32,946 nt of DNA from a bacterium (GTDB lineage: Bacteria; JAMOTN01): the NCBI GenBank assembly GCA_027062325.1, contig JAMOTN010000046.1, positions 1 to 32,946 on the forward strand. Direction: 5' to 3'. How positions within the stretch are numbered: position 1 is the first letter of the stretch; each line of letters starts with the position of its first letter. The notes below the pieces were generated by a model that was given only the letters and a program-made list of their open reading frames with translations, searched no databases and had not been told where the DNA came from. Of the stretch, positions 1 through 7,440 are shown piece by piece. The position numbers and the translations under genes were made by a program.

Positions 1-458
1 CATCTCCATTAATTGAAGAAAAGAATATTGATGAGGTAAACTTTGGCTATCGCAGAGGACTTTCTGAAGTTTTTGATGGTGTAATTCTTGCAGTATATCT
101 TTCGCTGAACAGCTTCTCAAGAGGAGATTATGAGGTAATAAAAGAAAGAATTTTTGAAGCAGCCCAAGTTAGAAGAAAACAACCAACTTTGCCTAGTGCA
201 GGATGTTTCTACAAGAATCCTAGAAAAAATTTATCAGCTGGTTATTTAATAGATAAAGCGGGTTTGAAAGGGATTAAAGTTGGTGGTGCTGCAGTATCCA
301 TAGTACATGCCAATTTTTTTGTTAATACTGGAAGGGCTACTTATAAAGATTTTGTGGAACTTGACTATGTGGTCAGGGAACGCGTGTTGCAAAGGTTTGG
401 AATTGCTTTAGAGAGAGAGGTAAGAATTTACGACAACTATGGACAGATTTTGAATTGA
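1..458 (+). CDS. murB: UDP-N-acetylenolpyruvoylglucosamine reductase (MurB), 3' part
   Basis: Only the C-terminal part is present; the frame is open from position 3 and the 5' end lies outside the window. The family reduces UDP-GlcNAc-enolpyruvate to UDP-MurNAc with NADPH and FAD, in the cytoplasm, early in peptidoglycan synthesis. The visible part matches the MurB C-terminal domain: an FGYR motif near residue 15 of the fragment, then PSAGCFYKNP at about 192-221. The residue at the catalytic proton-donor position is Cys (codon 204-206) where E. coli has Ser; Cys is common here in other MurB proteins. A late conserved Glu sits in the LEREVRIY segment near the end. The stop at 456-458 is followed almost at once by ddl, so both belong to one cell-wall/division operon. 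Confidence 0.93.
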   Translation, partial: SPLIEEKNIDEVNFGYRRGLSEVFDGVILAVYLSLNSFSRGDYEVIKERIFEAAQVRRKQPTLPSAGCFYKNPRKNLSAGYLIDKAGLKGIKVGGAAVSIVHANFFVNTGRATYKDFVELDYVVRERVLQRFGIALEREVRIYDNYGQILN

Positions 459-459
459 A

Positions 460-1479
460 GTGTGGGGTGTGGAGAGGGTGAATTTTGAAGAAAAGATAAA
501 AAAGGCACACAGCGCTTTGAAAAGGATAAAAAAAGTATGTGTGCTTGGTGGCGGAGAATCTTCAGAGAGGCCTATATCTCTTAAGACTTCAGAAGCTGTG
601 ATGAAAGCTCTTAGAAATTTAGGTTTTAAAGTTGAGTTTGCTGATTTTTCTTCCCAAAATGACGAGTGGAAAAAGTTGGTAAGAACTAGTGATGTTGTTT
701 TTAACTGTCTTCACGGTGGAGATGGAGAAAACGGTAAAGTTCAGGCGTGGCTTGAGATTGAAGGGATTCCATTTACCGCTTCGGGTTACTATGCTTCTTA
801 TCTTGCAATGGATAAGCCTCTTTTGAAGAAATATATAGCCTCTCTTAAAGGTTTAAAAGTTACTAAGATTTTACCGGATAAAGTGTTTTGGTTATCAGGG
901 TTTGAGGATGAAGAAAGCGTTTTTTCTGAAGTACTTGATATTGAAAAAAAGTGGGGACGTGCTGTTTTAAAGCCGGCTGATGAAGGATCTAGTGTTGGAT
1001 TGTTTGTTTCTCCTCTTGAAAAGTATCAAAAGGAAATAATTAATATGTTGCGTGAGGGTAAAAAGTTGATGGTTGAGCCGTTTGTTAAAGGGGTTGATTT
1101 TACAGTTGGTTATGTTGCGGGGCTCTTGCCACCTATACGAATTGAGTGTGGAAAGGATAACGTTTTTGATTGGGATGCAAAATACGTTAAAAGTTCCACA
1201 ATTTACAAAGTTTTAGATTATAAAGGATACGAAGAACTTTTAGAAGATATAGAGTTGATGATAAAAGCGTTTAAATTTAAAAGTGCCTTCAGAGTTGATT
1301 ATAGGTTTAATCCTGAGGCTGGTGAGTATTACTTGTTAGAAATTAATACTGTTCCCGGAATGACAGAGCGGAGTTTGATTCCAAAGGCAGCTTATAAACT
1401 CGGGCTTTCTTTTGAGGATGTTGTGGGCTTGATTCTTTGGGAAGCGATTTCTTTTAAAGCAACTGGCCAAAATACTTAA
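460..1479 (+). CDS. ddl: D-alanine--D-alanine ligase
   Basis: The enzyme joins two D-Ala with ATP to make the dipeptide for the peptidoglycan stem; it is cytoplasmic and of the ATP-grasp fold. The sequence shows the usual motif order: a Gly-rich N-terminal loop (VCVLGGGESSERPIS), CLHGGDGENGKVQ, an AMDKPLLKKY segment, the ATP-lid motif KPADEGSSVGL, and the C-terminal RVDYRF...LLEINTVPGMT block with metal-binding Glu and Asn. Length (339 aa at most) is normal. The start is uncertain: GTG codons at 460, 469 and 478 are all in frame. The one at 478 begins MNFEEKIKKA and has a GGAG just upstream at 471-474, though very close. The gene follows murB by 1 nt. Confidence 0.95.
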   Translation: MWGVERVNFEEKIKKAHSALKRIKKVCVLGGGESSERPISLKTSEAVMKALRNLGFKVEFADFSSQNDEWKKLVRTSDVVFNCLHGGDGENGKVQAWLEIEGIPFTASGYYASYLAMDKPLLKKYIASLKGLKVTKILPDKVFWLSGFEDEESVFSEVLDIEKKWGRAVLKPADEGSSVGLFVSPLEKYQKEIINMLREGKKLMVEPFVKGVDFTVGYVAGLLPPIRIECGKDNVFDWDAKYVKSSTIYKVLDYKGYEELLEDIELMIKAFKFKSAFRVDYRFNPEAGEYYLLEINTVPGMTERSLIPKAAYKLGLSFEDVVGLILWEAISFKATGQNT

Positions 1480-1560
1480 AAAAAATGCTTGTGCTAAAAA
1501 TTGTCATTTGACATTGTATAACTATTTATCGTAAAAAGTGATGGTGTTAACGATTAAATT

Positions 1561-1589
1561 TTGATAGTGGAGGGCTTGGTTGTTATAAT
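1561..1589 (+). promoter_or_regulatory. Sigma-70-type promoter before ftsQ
   Basis: TTGATA at 1561-1566 and a perfect TATAAT at 1584-1589 are separated by 17 bp, a near-consensus housekeeping promoter. Transcription should start near 1596, about 8 nt before the ftsQ ATG at 1604. This would give the ftsQ-ftsA-ftsZ-ftsZ genes their own promoter in the 124-bp gap after ddl. A second TTGACA at 1508-1513 has no good -10 partner. Confidence 0.7.
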
Positions 1590-1603
1590 CTCAATAAGTT
1601 GCT

Positions 1604-2230
1604 ATGGGTAGGATAGGCATTTTTGTGTTTTTCGTGTTGTTGACGGCGTGGATGATGTGGTGGATTTGGGAGGAAAGTGGAGTGTTCAGAATAATTGACG
1701 TCAAAGTTGTGGCGTCGTCTGATGATGTTGAGCAGTATGTAGCAGAGGTTGTTGAGAGAGTTAGGGGAAAGCATTTTGTAAATTTAAATTTTAAGAGGTT
1801 GAGGGGTGATATTCTCTCTAATAGTAGAGCAAAGGACGTGAAGTTTTTATTGAAATTGCCGGGGGAATTAGTGGTAAAGGTGTTTGAAAGAAGGCCATAT
1901 TACTGTGTAGTATCTGATGAGGTTTATGTAGCAGATAGCGATGGAGTTATTTATAAGGTTTGGGAAGGGGAAAAGTGCCGTGTAATAGTGGCAGGGAGAT
2001 GGAGTAAGTATGAGAAAGAGCAGGTTGATCAGATGTTGAAGAGAGTTAATACAATTGATGGCATATACTTTGGAGATGAGGTTAAGGTCTATATAGGGAA
2101 TACAGAGGTGGTATTTGATCCGGGTATAACTGGTGAGAAGATAGATTTTGTAAAGGACGTGGTAGAGATTTTGAAGCCTAAGAAGGTAGATGCACGTTAC
2201 AACGGACTCAAGGTTGCTGTAGTAAAGTAA
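1604..2230 (+). CDS. ftsQ: Cell division protein FtsQ/DivIB
   Basis: FtsQ is a single-pass membrane protein that links early divisome proteins to FtsB/FtsL and the septal peptidoglycan synthase. The sequence has a short cytoplasmic tip, one hydrophobic helix at residues 5-21, then a POTRA-like stretch (about 26-95) and a FtsQ/DivIB-like beta domain ending in DARYNGLKVAVVK, which resembles the family's usual 'DLRYxxGLAV' ending. At 208 aa it is at the short end of the family. Sequence conservation in FtsQ is low, so position just before ftsA is a large part of the support. There is no ribosome binding site before the ATG, and the predicted mRNA leader is only about 8 nt, so translation may be nearly leaderless. 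Confidence 0.85.
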   Translation: MGRIGIFVFFVLLTAWMMWWIWEESGVFRIIDVKVVASSDDVEQYVAEVVERVRGKHFVNLNFKRLRGDILSNSRAKDVKFLLKLPGELVVKVFERRPYYCVVSDEVYVADSDGVIYKVWEGEKCRVIVAGRWSKYEKEQVDQMLKRVNTIDGIYFGDEVKVYIGNTEVVFDPGITGEKIDFVKDVVEILKPKKVDARYNGLKVAVVK

Positions 2231-2266
2231 CTGGCTTTACGTTAAAGGGAGGGGTGAATAACCTTA

Positions 2267-3493
2267 ATGGAAGAGATAGTAGTGGGGCTTGATGTTGGAA
2301 CAACAAAGGTTTGTGCTTTGATTGGAGAAGTAAAAGGAGAAGTTGTAAACATACTTGGTGTTGGTGAAGCACCTTCAAAAGGTTTGAGAAAAGGTGTAAT
2401 AGTTGATTTAGATGCTACTGTGAAGTCGATAGAGCATGCCATAGTGGAAGCGGAAAAGAGTGCAGACAGAGAGATAAGTGAGGTTTACGTTGGGATTGCA
2501 AGTTCTTACATCAAGTCGTTTAATTCTCATGGAGCAATTACATTAGCTGCAGAGCCAATAGAAATAACAGTTCAGGACAGAGATAAAGTTATAGAGACTG
2601 CTAAAGGTGCTGCGTTGATGCAAAATGTTGAAGTTATTCACGTTATTCCTTGGCAATACAAAGTTGATGGGCAGTCCCAGATAAAAGATCCAGTTGGAAT
2701 GTACGGCTCAAGATTAGAAGTTGATGTTCATATAGTTACTGCTGCGGTTTCTGCCGTAAAAAATTTGATAAAAGCAGTAGATCAGGCAGGAATTGCAGTT
2801 ACTGATATAGTGTTGCAACCTATTGCTAGCGGAGAGGCAGTTTTAACTGAAGATGAAAAAGATTTTGGAGTTGCACTTATAGATATAGGTGGTGGAACGA
2901 CTGATATTTCGATATTTTATCAGGGTAGTGTTGTTTACTCGAAGGTGATTCCTCTTGGAGGTAGTCATATTACAAGCGATATAGCTATAATTTTTAGAAC
3001 GTTGATGAAAGAGGCAGAAATGATAAAGAAAAAGTATGGTTCAGTTCTTCCCAATGAAGTGCCTGAAGATGAGGAAATAGAGATGAGAATAGCAGGATCT
3101 GATGAGGTGAAGAAGGTTAAACTTAGGGAAGTGTGTGAGGTTATAAGGGAGAGAATGATAGATATATTCACCAGAGTTGATGCTTCTTTGAAAGAAAGTG
3201 GTTTCTATGATAAGTTGAATGCTACGGGGATAGTATTGACAGGGGGGACTTCGCTGTTGCGAGGAAGCGTTAGAATGGCGGAGGAATTTTTTGGAGGGCT
3301 TCCTGTTCGTATTGGAAAGCCGAGAAATTTGGGTGGTTTGGCAGAAAGAGTTGATAGTCCCATATATGCTACTGCGGTTGGATTGTTAAGATATGGGGCG
3401 AAACATATAAGTGCTGTATCTAGTACAGAAAAAGATTGGTTGGCTTACATTGTGGATAGAATAAGGGAATTTTTCAAGAGTATAAAAATATAG
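2267..3493 (+). CDS. ftsA: Cell division protein FtsA
   Basis: FtsA is an actin-like ATPase that tethers FtsZ filaments to the inner membrane. Residues 7-21 carry the phosphate-1 loop (GLDVGTTKVCALIG), a 1C/SHS2-type domain follows at roughly 85-165, the phosphate-2 loop IDIGGGTTDISIF is near 206-216, and the adenosine loop VLTGGTSLLRG near 322. The last 18 residues form a predicted amphipathic helix with Trp, Phe, Lys and Arg, the expected membrane-targeting sequence. Length (408 aa) is typical. A purine-rich ribosome binding site at 2247-2254 precedes the ATG. It lies between ftsQ and two ftsZ genes, so it could meet either FtsZ; only the second has the C-terminal peptide that FtsA normally binds. 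Confidence 0.97.
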   Translation: MEEIVVGLDVGTTKVCALIGEVKGEVVNILGVGEAPSKGLRKGVIVDLDATVKSIEHAIVEAEKSADREISEVYVGIASSYIKSFNSHGAITLAAEPIEITVQDRDKVIETAKGAALMQNVEVIHVIPWQYKVDGQSQIKDPVGMYGSRLEVDVHIVTAAVSAVKNLIKAVDQAGIAVTDIVLQPIASGEAVLTEDEKDFGVALIDIGGGTTDISIFYQGSVVYSKVIPLGGSHITSDIAIIFRTLMKEAEMIKKKYGSVLPNEVPEDEEIEMRIAGSDEVKKVKLREVCEVIRERMIDIFTRVDASLKESGFYDKLNATGIVLTGGTSLLRGSVRMAEEFFGGLPVRIGKPRNLGGLAERVDSPIYATAVGLLRYGAKHISAVSSTEKDWLAYIVDRIREFFKSIKI

Positions 3494-3527
3494 GGTGAAA
3501 GATAAATAGAGAAGGAGGGAGAAGGGG

Positions 3528-4592
3528 ATGGACTTTTCTTATCCCTTTAAAATGGATCTACCAGATATGCCATTTGGTTACGATGAATTTAATACTCGTA
3601 TCCGCATAAAAGTGGTAGGAGTTGGAGGCGCTGGTGGAAATGCGGTAAGTCGCATGATTGAAAAGGATCTAAAAGGAGTGGAGTTCATAGCTGTGAATAC
3701 AGATGGACAAGCATTAAAAAGCTGTCCTGCTCCAGAAAAAATTACCATTGGTGCAGATTTGACCAAAGGTTTGGGAGCTGGAGCGAATGTTGAGGTTGGA
3801 AGGGAGGCTGCTTTACAGTCTTATGAGGAGATAGAAAGAGTTTTAGAAGGGGCAGATATGATATTTATCACTGCTGGAATGGGAGGCGGAACTGGGACGG
3901 GTGCATCTCCCGTTGTGGCAGAGATTGCTAAAAAACTGGGCGTTTTAACAATAGCTGTTGTTACGATGCCCTTTTCTTTTGAAGGCCGTATAAGAATGCG
4001 TCAGGCTCAAGAAGGTTTAAAGCGCCTTCAGGAAGTTGTGGATACGCTGATCATAGTTATGAACGATAGGTTGATAAACATAGTTGATAAGAATACGCCT
4101 TTTGTGGAGGCATTTCGTATAGCTGACGATGTGCTTTATCACGGAATAAGGGGTATAACAGATTTGATAACTGTTCCAATGAATGGAATAAACGTTGATT
4201 TTGCTGATCTTAAGGCTGTTATGAGCCACGGTGGTTTTGCACTTATGGGGATAGGAGAGGATTACGGTGCTGCTGCTGCGGTTAACGCTGTGAGGCGCGC
4301 AATGGAAAATCCTCTTGTAAATGCCACTGTTGATGGAGCAAAGGGCTTGATAGTAAGCTTCTTTGGTGGTTCTGAAATGGGAATACATGAGATAAATGAG
4401 GCTTCAGGTGAGGTTGTAAGAAGAATAGATCCGGATGCAGAAGTTATATTTGGTTTCCATACAGATCCAGCTCTTGGCGATAGAGTAAAGGTTATACTCA
4501 TTGCCACAGGTGTTAGGATAGGAAAGGAGTTTCCAAGTGCAGGTGGGAGCTTTTCAGGGAAAAAAGAGATGGTATTTGCAGGGGGGAAGTAG
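3528..4592 (+). CDS. FtsZ, first copy, without a C-terminal peptide
   Basis: This is a tubulin-family GTPase of the FtsZ type. It has the nucleotide-binding loop [15 protein letters not shown], the tubulin signature [10 protein letters not shown] at about 118-127 and the synergy (T7) loop NVDFAD at about 222-227, so both GTP binding and hydrolysis look intact. Compared with the next gene it has an N-terminal extension of about 12 residues rich in Asp/Phe/Pro. It stops soon after the core domain, ending in [10 protein letters not shown], with no disordered linker and no conserved C-terminal peptide. At 354 aa it is short for a bacterial FtsZ. A strong AAGGAGG lies at 3512-3518. The next ftsZ starts 3 nt after its stop, so the two are co-translated. 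It is probably a co-polymerising or regulatory partner rather than the FtsA-tethered copy, which is inference. Confidence 0.93.
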   Translation: MDFSYPFKMDLPDMPFGYDEFNTRIRIKVVGVGGAGGNAVSRMIEKDLKGVEFIAVNTDGQALKSCPAPEKITIGADLTKGLGAGANVEVGREAALQSYEEIERVLEGADMIFITAGMGGGTGTGASPVVAEIAKKLGVLTIAVVTMPFSFEGRIRMRQAQEGLKRLQEVVDTLIIVMNDRLINIVDKNTPFVEAFRIADDVLYHGIRGITDLITVPMNGINVDFADLKAVMSHGGFALMGIGEDYGAAAAVNAVRRAMENPLVNATVDGAKGLIVSFFGGSEMGIHEINEASGEVVRRIDPDAEVIFGFHTDPALGDRVKVILIATGVRIGKEFPSAGGSFSGKKEMVFAGGK

Positions 4593-4595
4593 GGG

Positions 4596-5864
4596 ATGTT
4601 TGAATTCGAAATTCCGGTACAGGCAAAAGGTGCTGATATAAGGGTAATAGGGGTTGGAGGAGCAGGTTGCAACGCTGTTAATCGAATGATAGAAGTTGGT
4701 TTACAGGGAGTTGAATTTATAGCTGTTAATACGGATGCTCAAGCCCTTGCAAATTCAAGAGCTAAAATAAAGGTGCAGATAGGGGAAAAAGTTGCAAAGG
4801 GGCTTGGCGCTGGTGGAGATATGAATGTGGGGCGCCAAGCGGCGGAAGAAGATCGTGAAAAGCTTGAGGAGATTGTCAAGGGAGCAGATATGATATTTAT
4901 AACTGCTGGAATGGGAGGCGGAACGGGAACAGGAGCTTCCCCTGTAATAGCAGAGATAGCGAGGGACAAGGGGATATTGACTGTTGCAATAGTGACAAAA
5001 CCTTTTATGTTTGAAGGAAGAAGGAGAATGCAGCAGGCAATTGTGGGAATTCAGCAGATAAAAGATAGAGTTGATACATTGATTGTGATTCCAAATCAGA
5101 AATTACTTGAAATTTCGGATACAGAGATGTCTATTGTTGAAGCTTTTAAAAAGGCTGATGATGTCTTAAGACAAGGTGTTCAGGGGATAAGTGAGATAAT
5201 AGTTAAACCAGGAGTCATAAACGTTGACTTTGCTGATGTAAGAACAATTATGAGAGATGCAGGTAGCGCAATAATGGGAATAGGAGAAGCTACTGGAGAA
5301 AACAGAGCTGTTATGGCTGCAGAGGCTGCTATAAACAATCCTTTACTTGAGGCTGGTATTCAAGGAGCCAAGGGAATATTGGTCAACATTGTTGGGTCTT
5401 CTGCTATTACTCTTCATGAGGTATATCAGGCTTGTGAAGTTATCCAACAGGCAGCTGATGAGGATGCAAATATAATATTTGGTGCAGTTATCGACGATGA
5501 GATGAAGGATACGTTTAGGATAACTGTTATTGCAACAGGTTTTGATAAGAAAAAGAGTGATGCCATTGCTGGGGGAATGGGCACAGGAATACCATCTGGT
5601 AGGATGACAGCGAGAGATTTGCTGAAAATGATGGGGAAAACTCCAGCTTCTCAGCATTCTTCAACCCAACCTTCGCAGCCTACTCCGGTAAATTCTTCAC
5701 CGAGGGAAGAAGGAAGTATGTCACCTAGCCAGTCACCGGAGGTAGCTCAGGAGGAGAAGAAAAATATAAATTTACCTGATGATGTTTTTATAGAGACAGA
5801 GGAAGATCTTCCACCAAGGTTAAGAGGAAGAGATAAGGATTGGAATCCGTTTGGGGGAAGATAA
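4596..5864 (+). CDS. ftsZ: FtsZ, second copy, with linker and C-terminal peptide
   Basis: This is a canonical FtsZ GTPase that builds the division ring. The core shows [25 protein letters not shown] (about 106-115) and the NVDFAD synergy loop (about 209-214). After the core (about residue 325) comes a Ser/Pro/Gln/Glu-rich linker, then the acidic-to-basic end TEEDLPPRLRGRDKDW (about 401-416), which fits the conserved peptide bound by FtsA and other partners. At 422 aa it is of usual size. It starts with ATG 3 nt after the first ftsZ, with its ribosome binding site inside that gene's last codons. The two cores differ along most of their length, so the duplication is probably old. Confidence 0.96.
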   Translation: MFEFEIPVQAKGADIRVIGVGGAGCNAVNRMIEVGLQGVEFIAVNTDAQALANSRAKIKVQIGEKVAKGLGAGGDMNVGRQAAEEDREKLEEIVKGADMIFITAGMGGGTGTGASPVIAEIARDKGILTVAIVTKPFMFEGRRRMQQAIVGIQQIKDRVDTLIVIPNQKLLEISDTEMSIVEAFKKADDVLRQGVQGISEIIVKPGVINVDFADVRTIMRDAGSAIMGIGEATGENRAVMAAEAAINNPLLEAGIQGAKGILVNIVGSSAITLHEVYQACEVIQQAADEDANIIFGAVIDDEMKDTFRITVIATGFDKKKSDAIAGGMGTGIPSGRMTARDLLKMMGKTPASQHSSTQPSQPTPVNSSPREEGSMSPSQSPEVAQEEKKNINLPDDVFIETEEDLPPRLRGRDKDWNPFGGR

Positions 5865-5866
5865 AA

Positions 5867-6958
5867 GTGAGAAGAGTTTTGATTTGGGTTGTAGGGCTGG
5901 GCATTTTGTTTGGTTGGTTTAATGTTGTAGTTCACGCGAAAAAGATAGATTTTGATGAGTGGAGTTTTCTAAACATAAAGAGTGCGGGACGTGGTGGGTG
6001 TTATCTTACGTTTTACTCCGATAAAGATACCGCGTATTATAATCCTGCACTGCTGCACTATTATTCTTCTCACCTAGATTTTGGGGCATCTGCTCTTCTG
6101 GAGGGAAATGATGATTTGAGTGATGGTTGGGATTTGATAAATGATTTAGAGGATATATACGATGCTTATAGGGGAAGTGTGTTGCTTTCAGAAAAGATCA
6201 GAGAGAGATTAGATCAGGCTTTGCAGGATAAGCTTAGTCCTTATATCTCCTTTGGAGCAAATGGGGCAATTTTTACCAAAAAGATGCTTGCTTTAGGTGG
6301 AATGGGGCAGTTTATTGTATCGCTTGGTTTGACTGGAACATCTGTGGATCCTCATCTCAAGATCAACGCTTACAGTTCTAAAGTTTTTTACGTTTCAGTT
6401 CCTTTGAAGAGAAGAGTTTTTAATAAAAGGTTTAAGGTTGGAATAACACTTAAAAAGGTTGAGGCAGGAAGCGTTTCACTTGATTGGAATGCCAATACTG
6501 TAGCAAACAACAGTGATGACTTATTGGATTCCATAGATGATGAAATAAAAGAAGATTCGTCGGTCATGGCAGATATAGGTATAGCTTACAAAAATAGAGC
6601 TGGAATATTCATGGCGGCAGTTTTGAGAAATATAGGGAAAGTAGAGATGGCAGGAGGAAAAGAGATAGGGACTACTTTGGATATAGGAATTCGTAAGAAA
6701 GTTGGGTTGTTCACATTGGGTGTGGAGATTCACGATATAGGTACAAATTCAGATTTTTCGGACAAGCTGAAGATAGGTGTTGAGACGAGTAAAATTCCCT
6801 TTGTTGGAGTTTTGAGAGCAGGCTATAACAACAGTGGAGCAACATTTGGATTATCCACACGTCTGTTTATATTTAACTTTGATTTTGCTGTATATAAGAG
6901 AAAAATGTTTGAAGATACAGATGTGGTGTACTCGGCTAGTTTGAGTTTGAGATTTTAA
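5867..6958 (+). CDS. Exported beta-barrel protein, PorV/TraF-like outer-membrane family
   Basis: I chose the GTG at 5867 because it follows the purine run TTGGGGGAAG (5851-5860) and starts a clear signal peptide: RR, a hydrophobic core to about residue 23, then VVHA before KKID. An in-frame TTG at 5840 would bury this. The mature part (about 340 aa) begins with a segment of the type SAGRGG..., then DTAYYNPALL, typical of the loosely related PorV/TraF/UPF0164-type outer-membrane barrels. It continues with alternating hydrophobic/polar strands, many Gly and aromatic residues, and ends in LSLRF, a terminal Phe as in outer-membrane barrels. It follows ftsZ by 2 nt and may be co-transcribed with it. 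Its specific role is unknown. Confidence 0.65.
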   Translation: MRRVLIWVVGLGILFGWFNVVVHAKKIDFDEWSFLNIKSAGRGGCYLTFYSDKDTAYYNPALLHYYSSHLDFGASALLEGNDDLSDGWDLINDLEDIYDAYRGSVLLSEKIRERLDQALQDKLSPYISFGANGAIFTKKMLALGGMGQFIVSLGLTGTSVDPHLKINAYSSKVFYVSVPLKRRVFNKRFKVGITLKKVEAGSVSLDWNANTVANNSDDLLDSIDDEIKEDSSVMADIGIAYKNRAGIFMAAVLRNIGKVEMAGGKEIGTTLDIGIRKKVGLFTLGVEIHDIGTNSDFSDKLKIGVETSKIPFVGVLRAGYNNSGATFGLSTRLFIFNFDFAVYKRKMFEDTDVVYSASLSLRF

Positions 6959-6970
6959 GGTTAGTATGAT
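6941..6970 (+). promoter_or_regulatory. Possible rpsO promoter
   Basis: TTGAGT at 6941-6946 and TATGAT at 6965-6970 are 18 bp apart. The -35 box lies in the end of the preceding coding region. A start near 6977 would give an 80-nt leader containing the whole hairpin region before rpsO. Both boxes are imperfect. Confidence 0.45.
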
Positions 6971-7011
6971 AAGATTTAAAAACCAGGGAGTAATCATTCT
7001 CTTAAATTACC

Positions 7012-7057
7012 CACAAGAAGGCTTATGGCTTTCTTGTGAGGCGAAGGGGGGATAAGT
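7012..7057 (+). promoter_or_regulatory. rpsO leader hairpin with pseudoknot potential (candidate S15 autoregulatory site)
   Basis: CACAAGAA at 7012-7019 pairs with TTCTTGTG at 7031-7038. Inside this stem, GGC/GCT can extend pairing using G-C and G-U pairs. The apical CTTAT (7022-7026) is fully complementary to ATAAG (7052-7056), which lies directly between the purine-rich ribosome binding site (AAGGGGGG, 7044-7051) and the ATG at 7059. The two pairings exclude part of each other only at the stem tip, so an H-type pseudoknot next to the start is possible. S15 is known to repress its own mRNA by binding leader structures, including a pseudoknot in E. coli. S15 binding here is inferred, not shown. 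Confidence 0.55.
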
Positions 7058-7058
7058 T

Positions 7059-7328
7059 ATGTTGTCACGCAAAGAGAAGGCAGAGATCATCAAAAAGTTT
7101 GCACGCCATGAGGGTGACACTGGTTCCAGTGAAGTGCAGATTGCTGTATTGACGGAGAGAATTAAAAGACTTACTGAGCATTTAAAACAGCATCCTAAAG
7201 ATTACCACTCTCGTCGTGGGTTGACTCTCATGGTTGGAAAGAGAAAGAGGCTTTTGAGGTATTTGAAGAGGAAAGATTATGATAGTTATGTGAAAGTGAT
7301 AAAAGAGCTTGGAATAAGAGGAGTTTAA
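7059..7328 (+). CDS. rpsO: Ribosomal protein uS15
   Basis: uS15 binds the central domain of 16S rRNA and helps assemble the small subunit platform. The 89-residue product has exactly the family's usual length and its signature blocks: [37 protein letters not shown] and [15 protein letters not shown]. The ATG follows a strong purine-rich ribosome binding site (7044-7051). The rpsO-pnp order is common in bacteria. A strong terminator follows, so much of the message is probably monocistronic. Confidence 0.98.
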   Translation: MLSRKEKAEIIKKFARHEGDTGSSEVQIAVLTERIKRLTEHLKQHPKDYHSRRGLTLMVGKRKRLLRYLKRKDYDSYVKVIKELGIRGV

Positions 7329-7347
7329 ATTAGTTGTTAATATTAAG

Positions 7348-7381
7348 GTGGGTAGGATTAATCCTACCCACTTTTCTTTTT
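7348..7381 (+). terminator. Rho-independent terminator after rpsO
   Basis: A perfect 24-bp palindrome (7348-7371, GTGGGTAGGATT and its complement) forms a stem of about 10 bp with a small loop. It is followed directly by TTTTCTTTTT (7372-7381). It lies 20 nt after the rpsO stop and can stop or attenuate transcription into pnp. Confidence 0.92.
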
Positions 7382-7440
7382 ATGACTGTTTTTATGTTTC
7401 CCGTGTTAGGTGAAAGAGAATTAGGTAGGAGGGAGATGTT

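Noticed and set aside
2235-2247. CTTTACGTTAAAG short inverted repeat between ftsQ and ftsA
   Set aside because: The stem is 5 bp and AT-rich; too weak to call a terminator or operator.
4017-5657. Long open frames on the minus strand inside the ftsZ genes
   Set aside because: They are antisense to strongly conserved coding sequence, lack ribosome binding sites and give low-complexity products; they are shadows.
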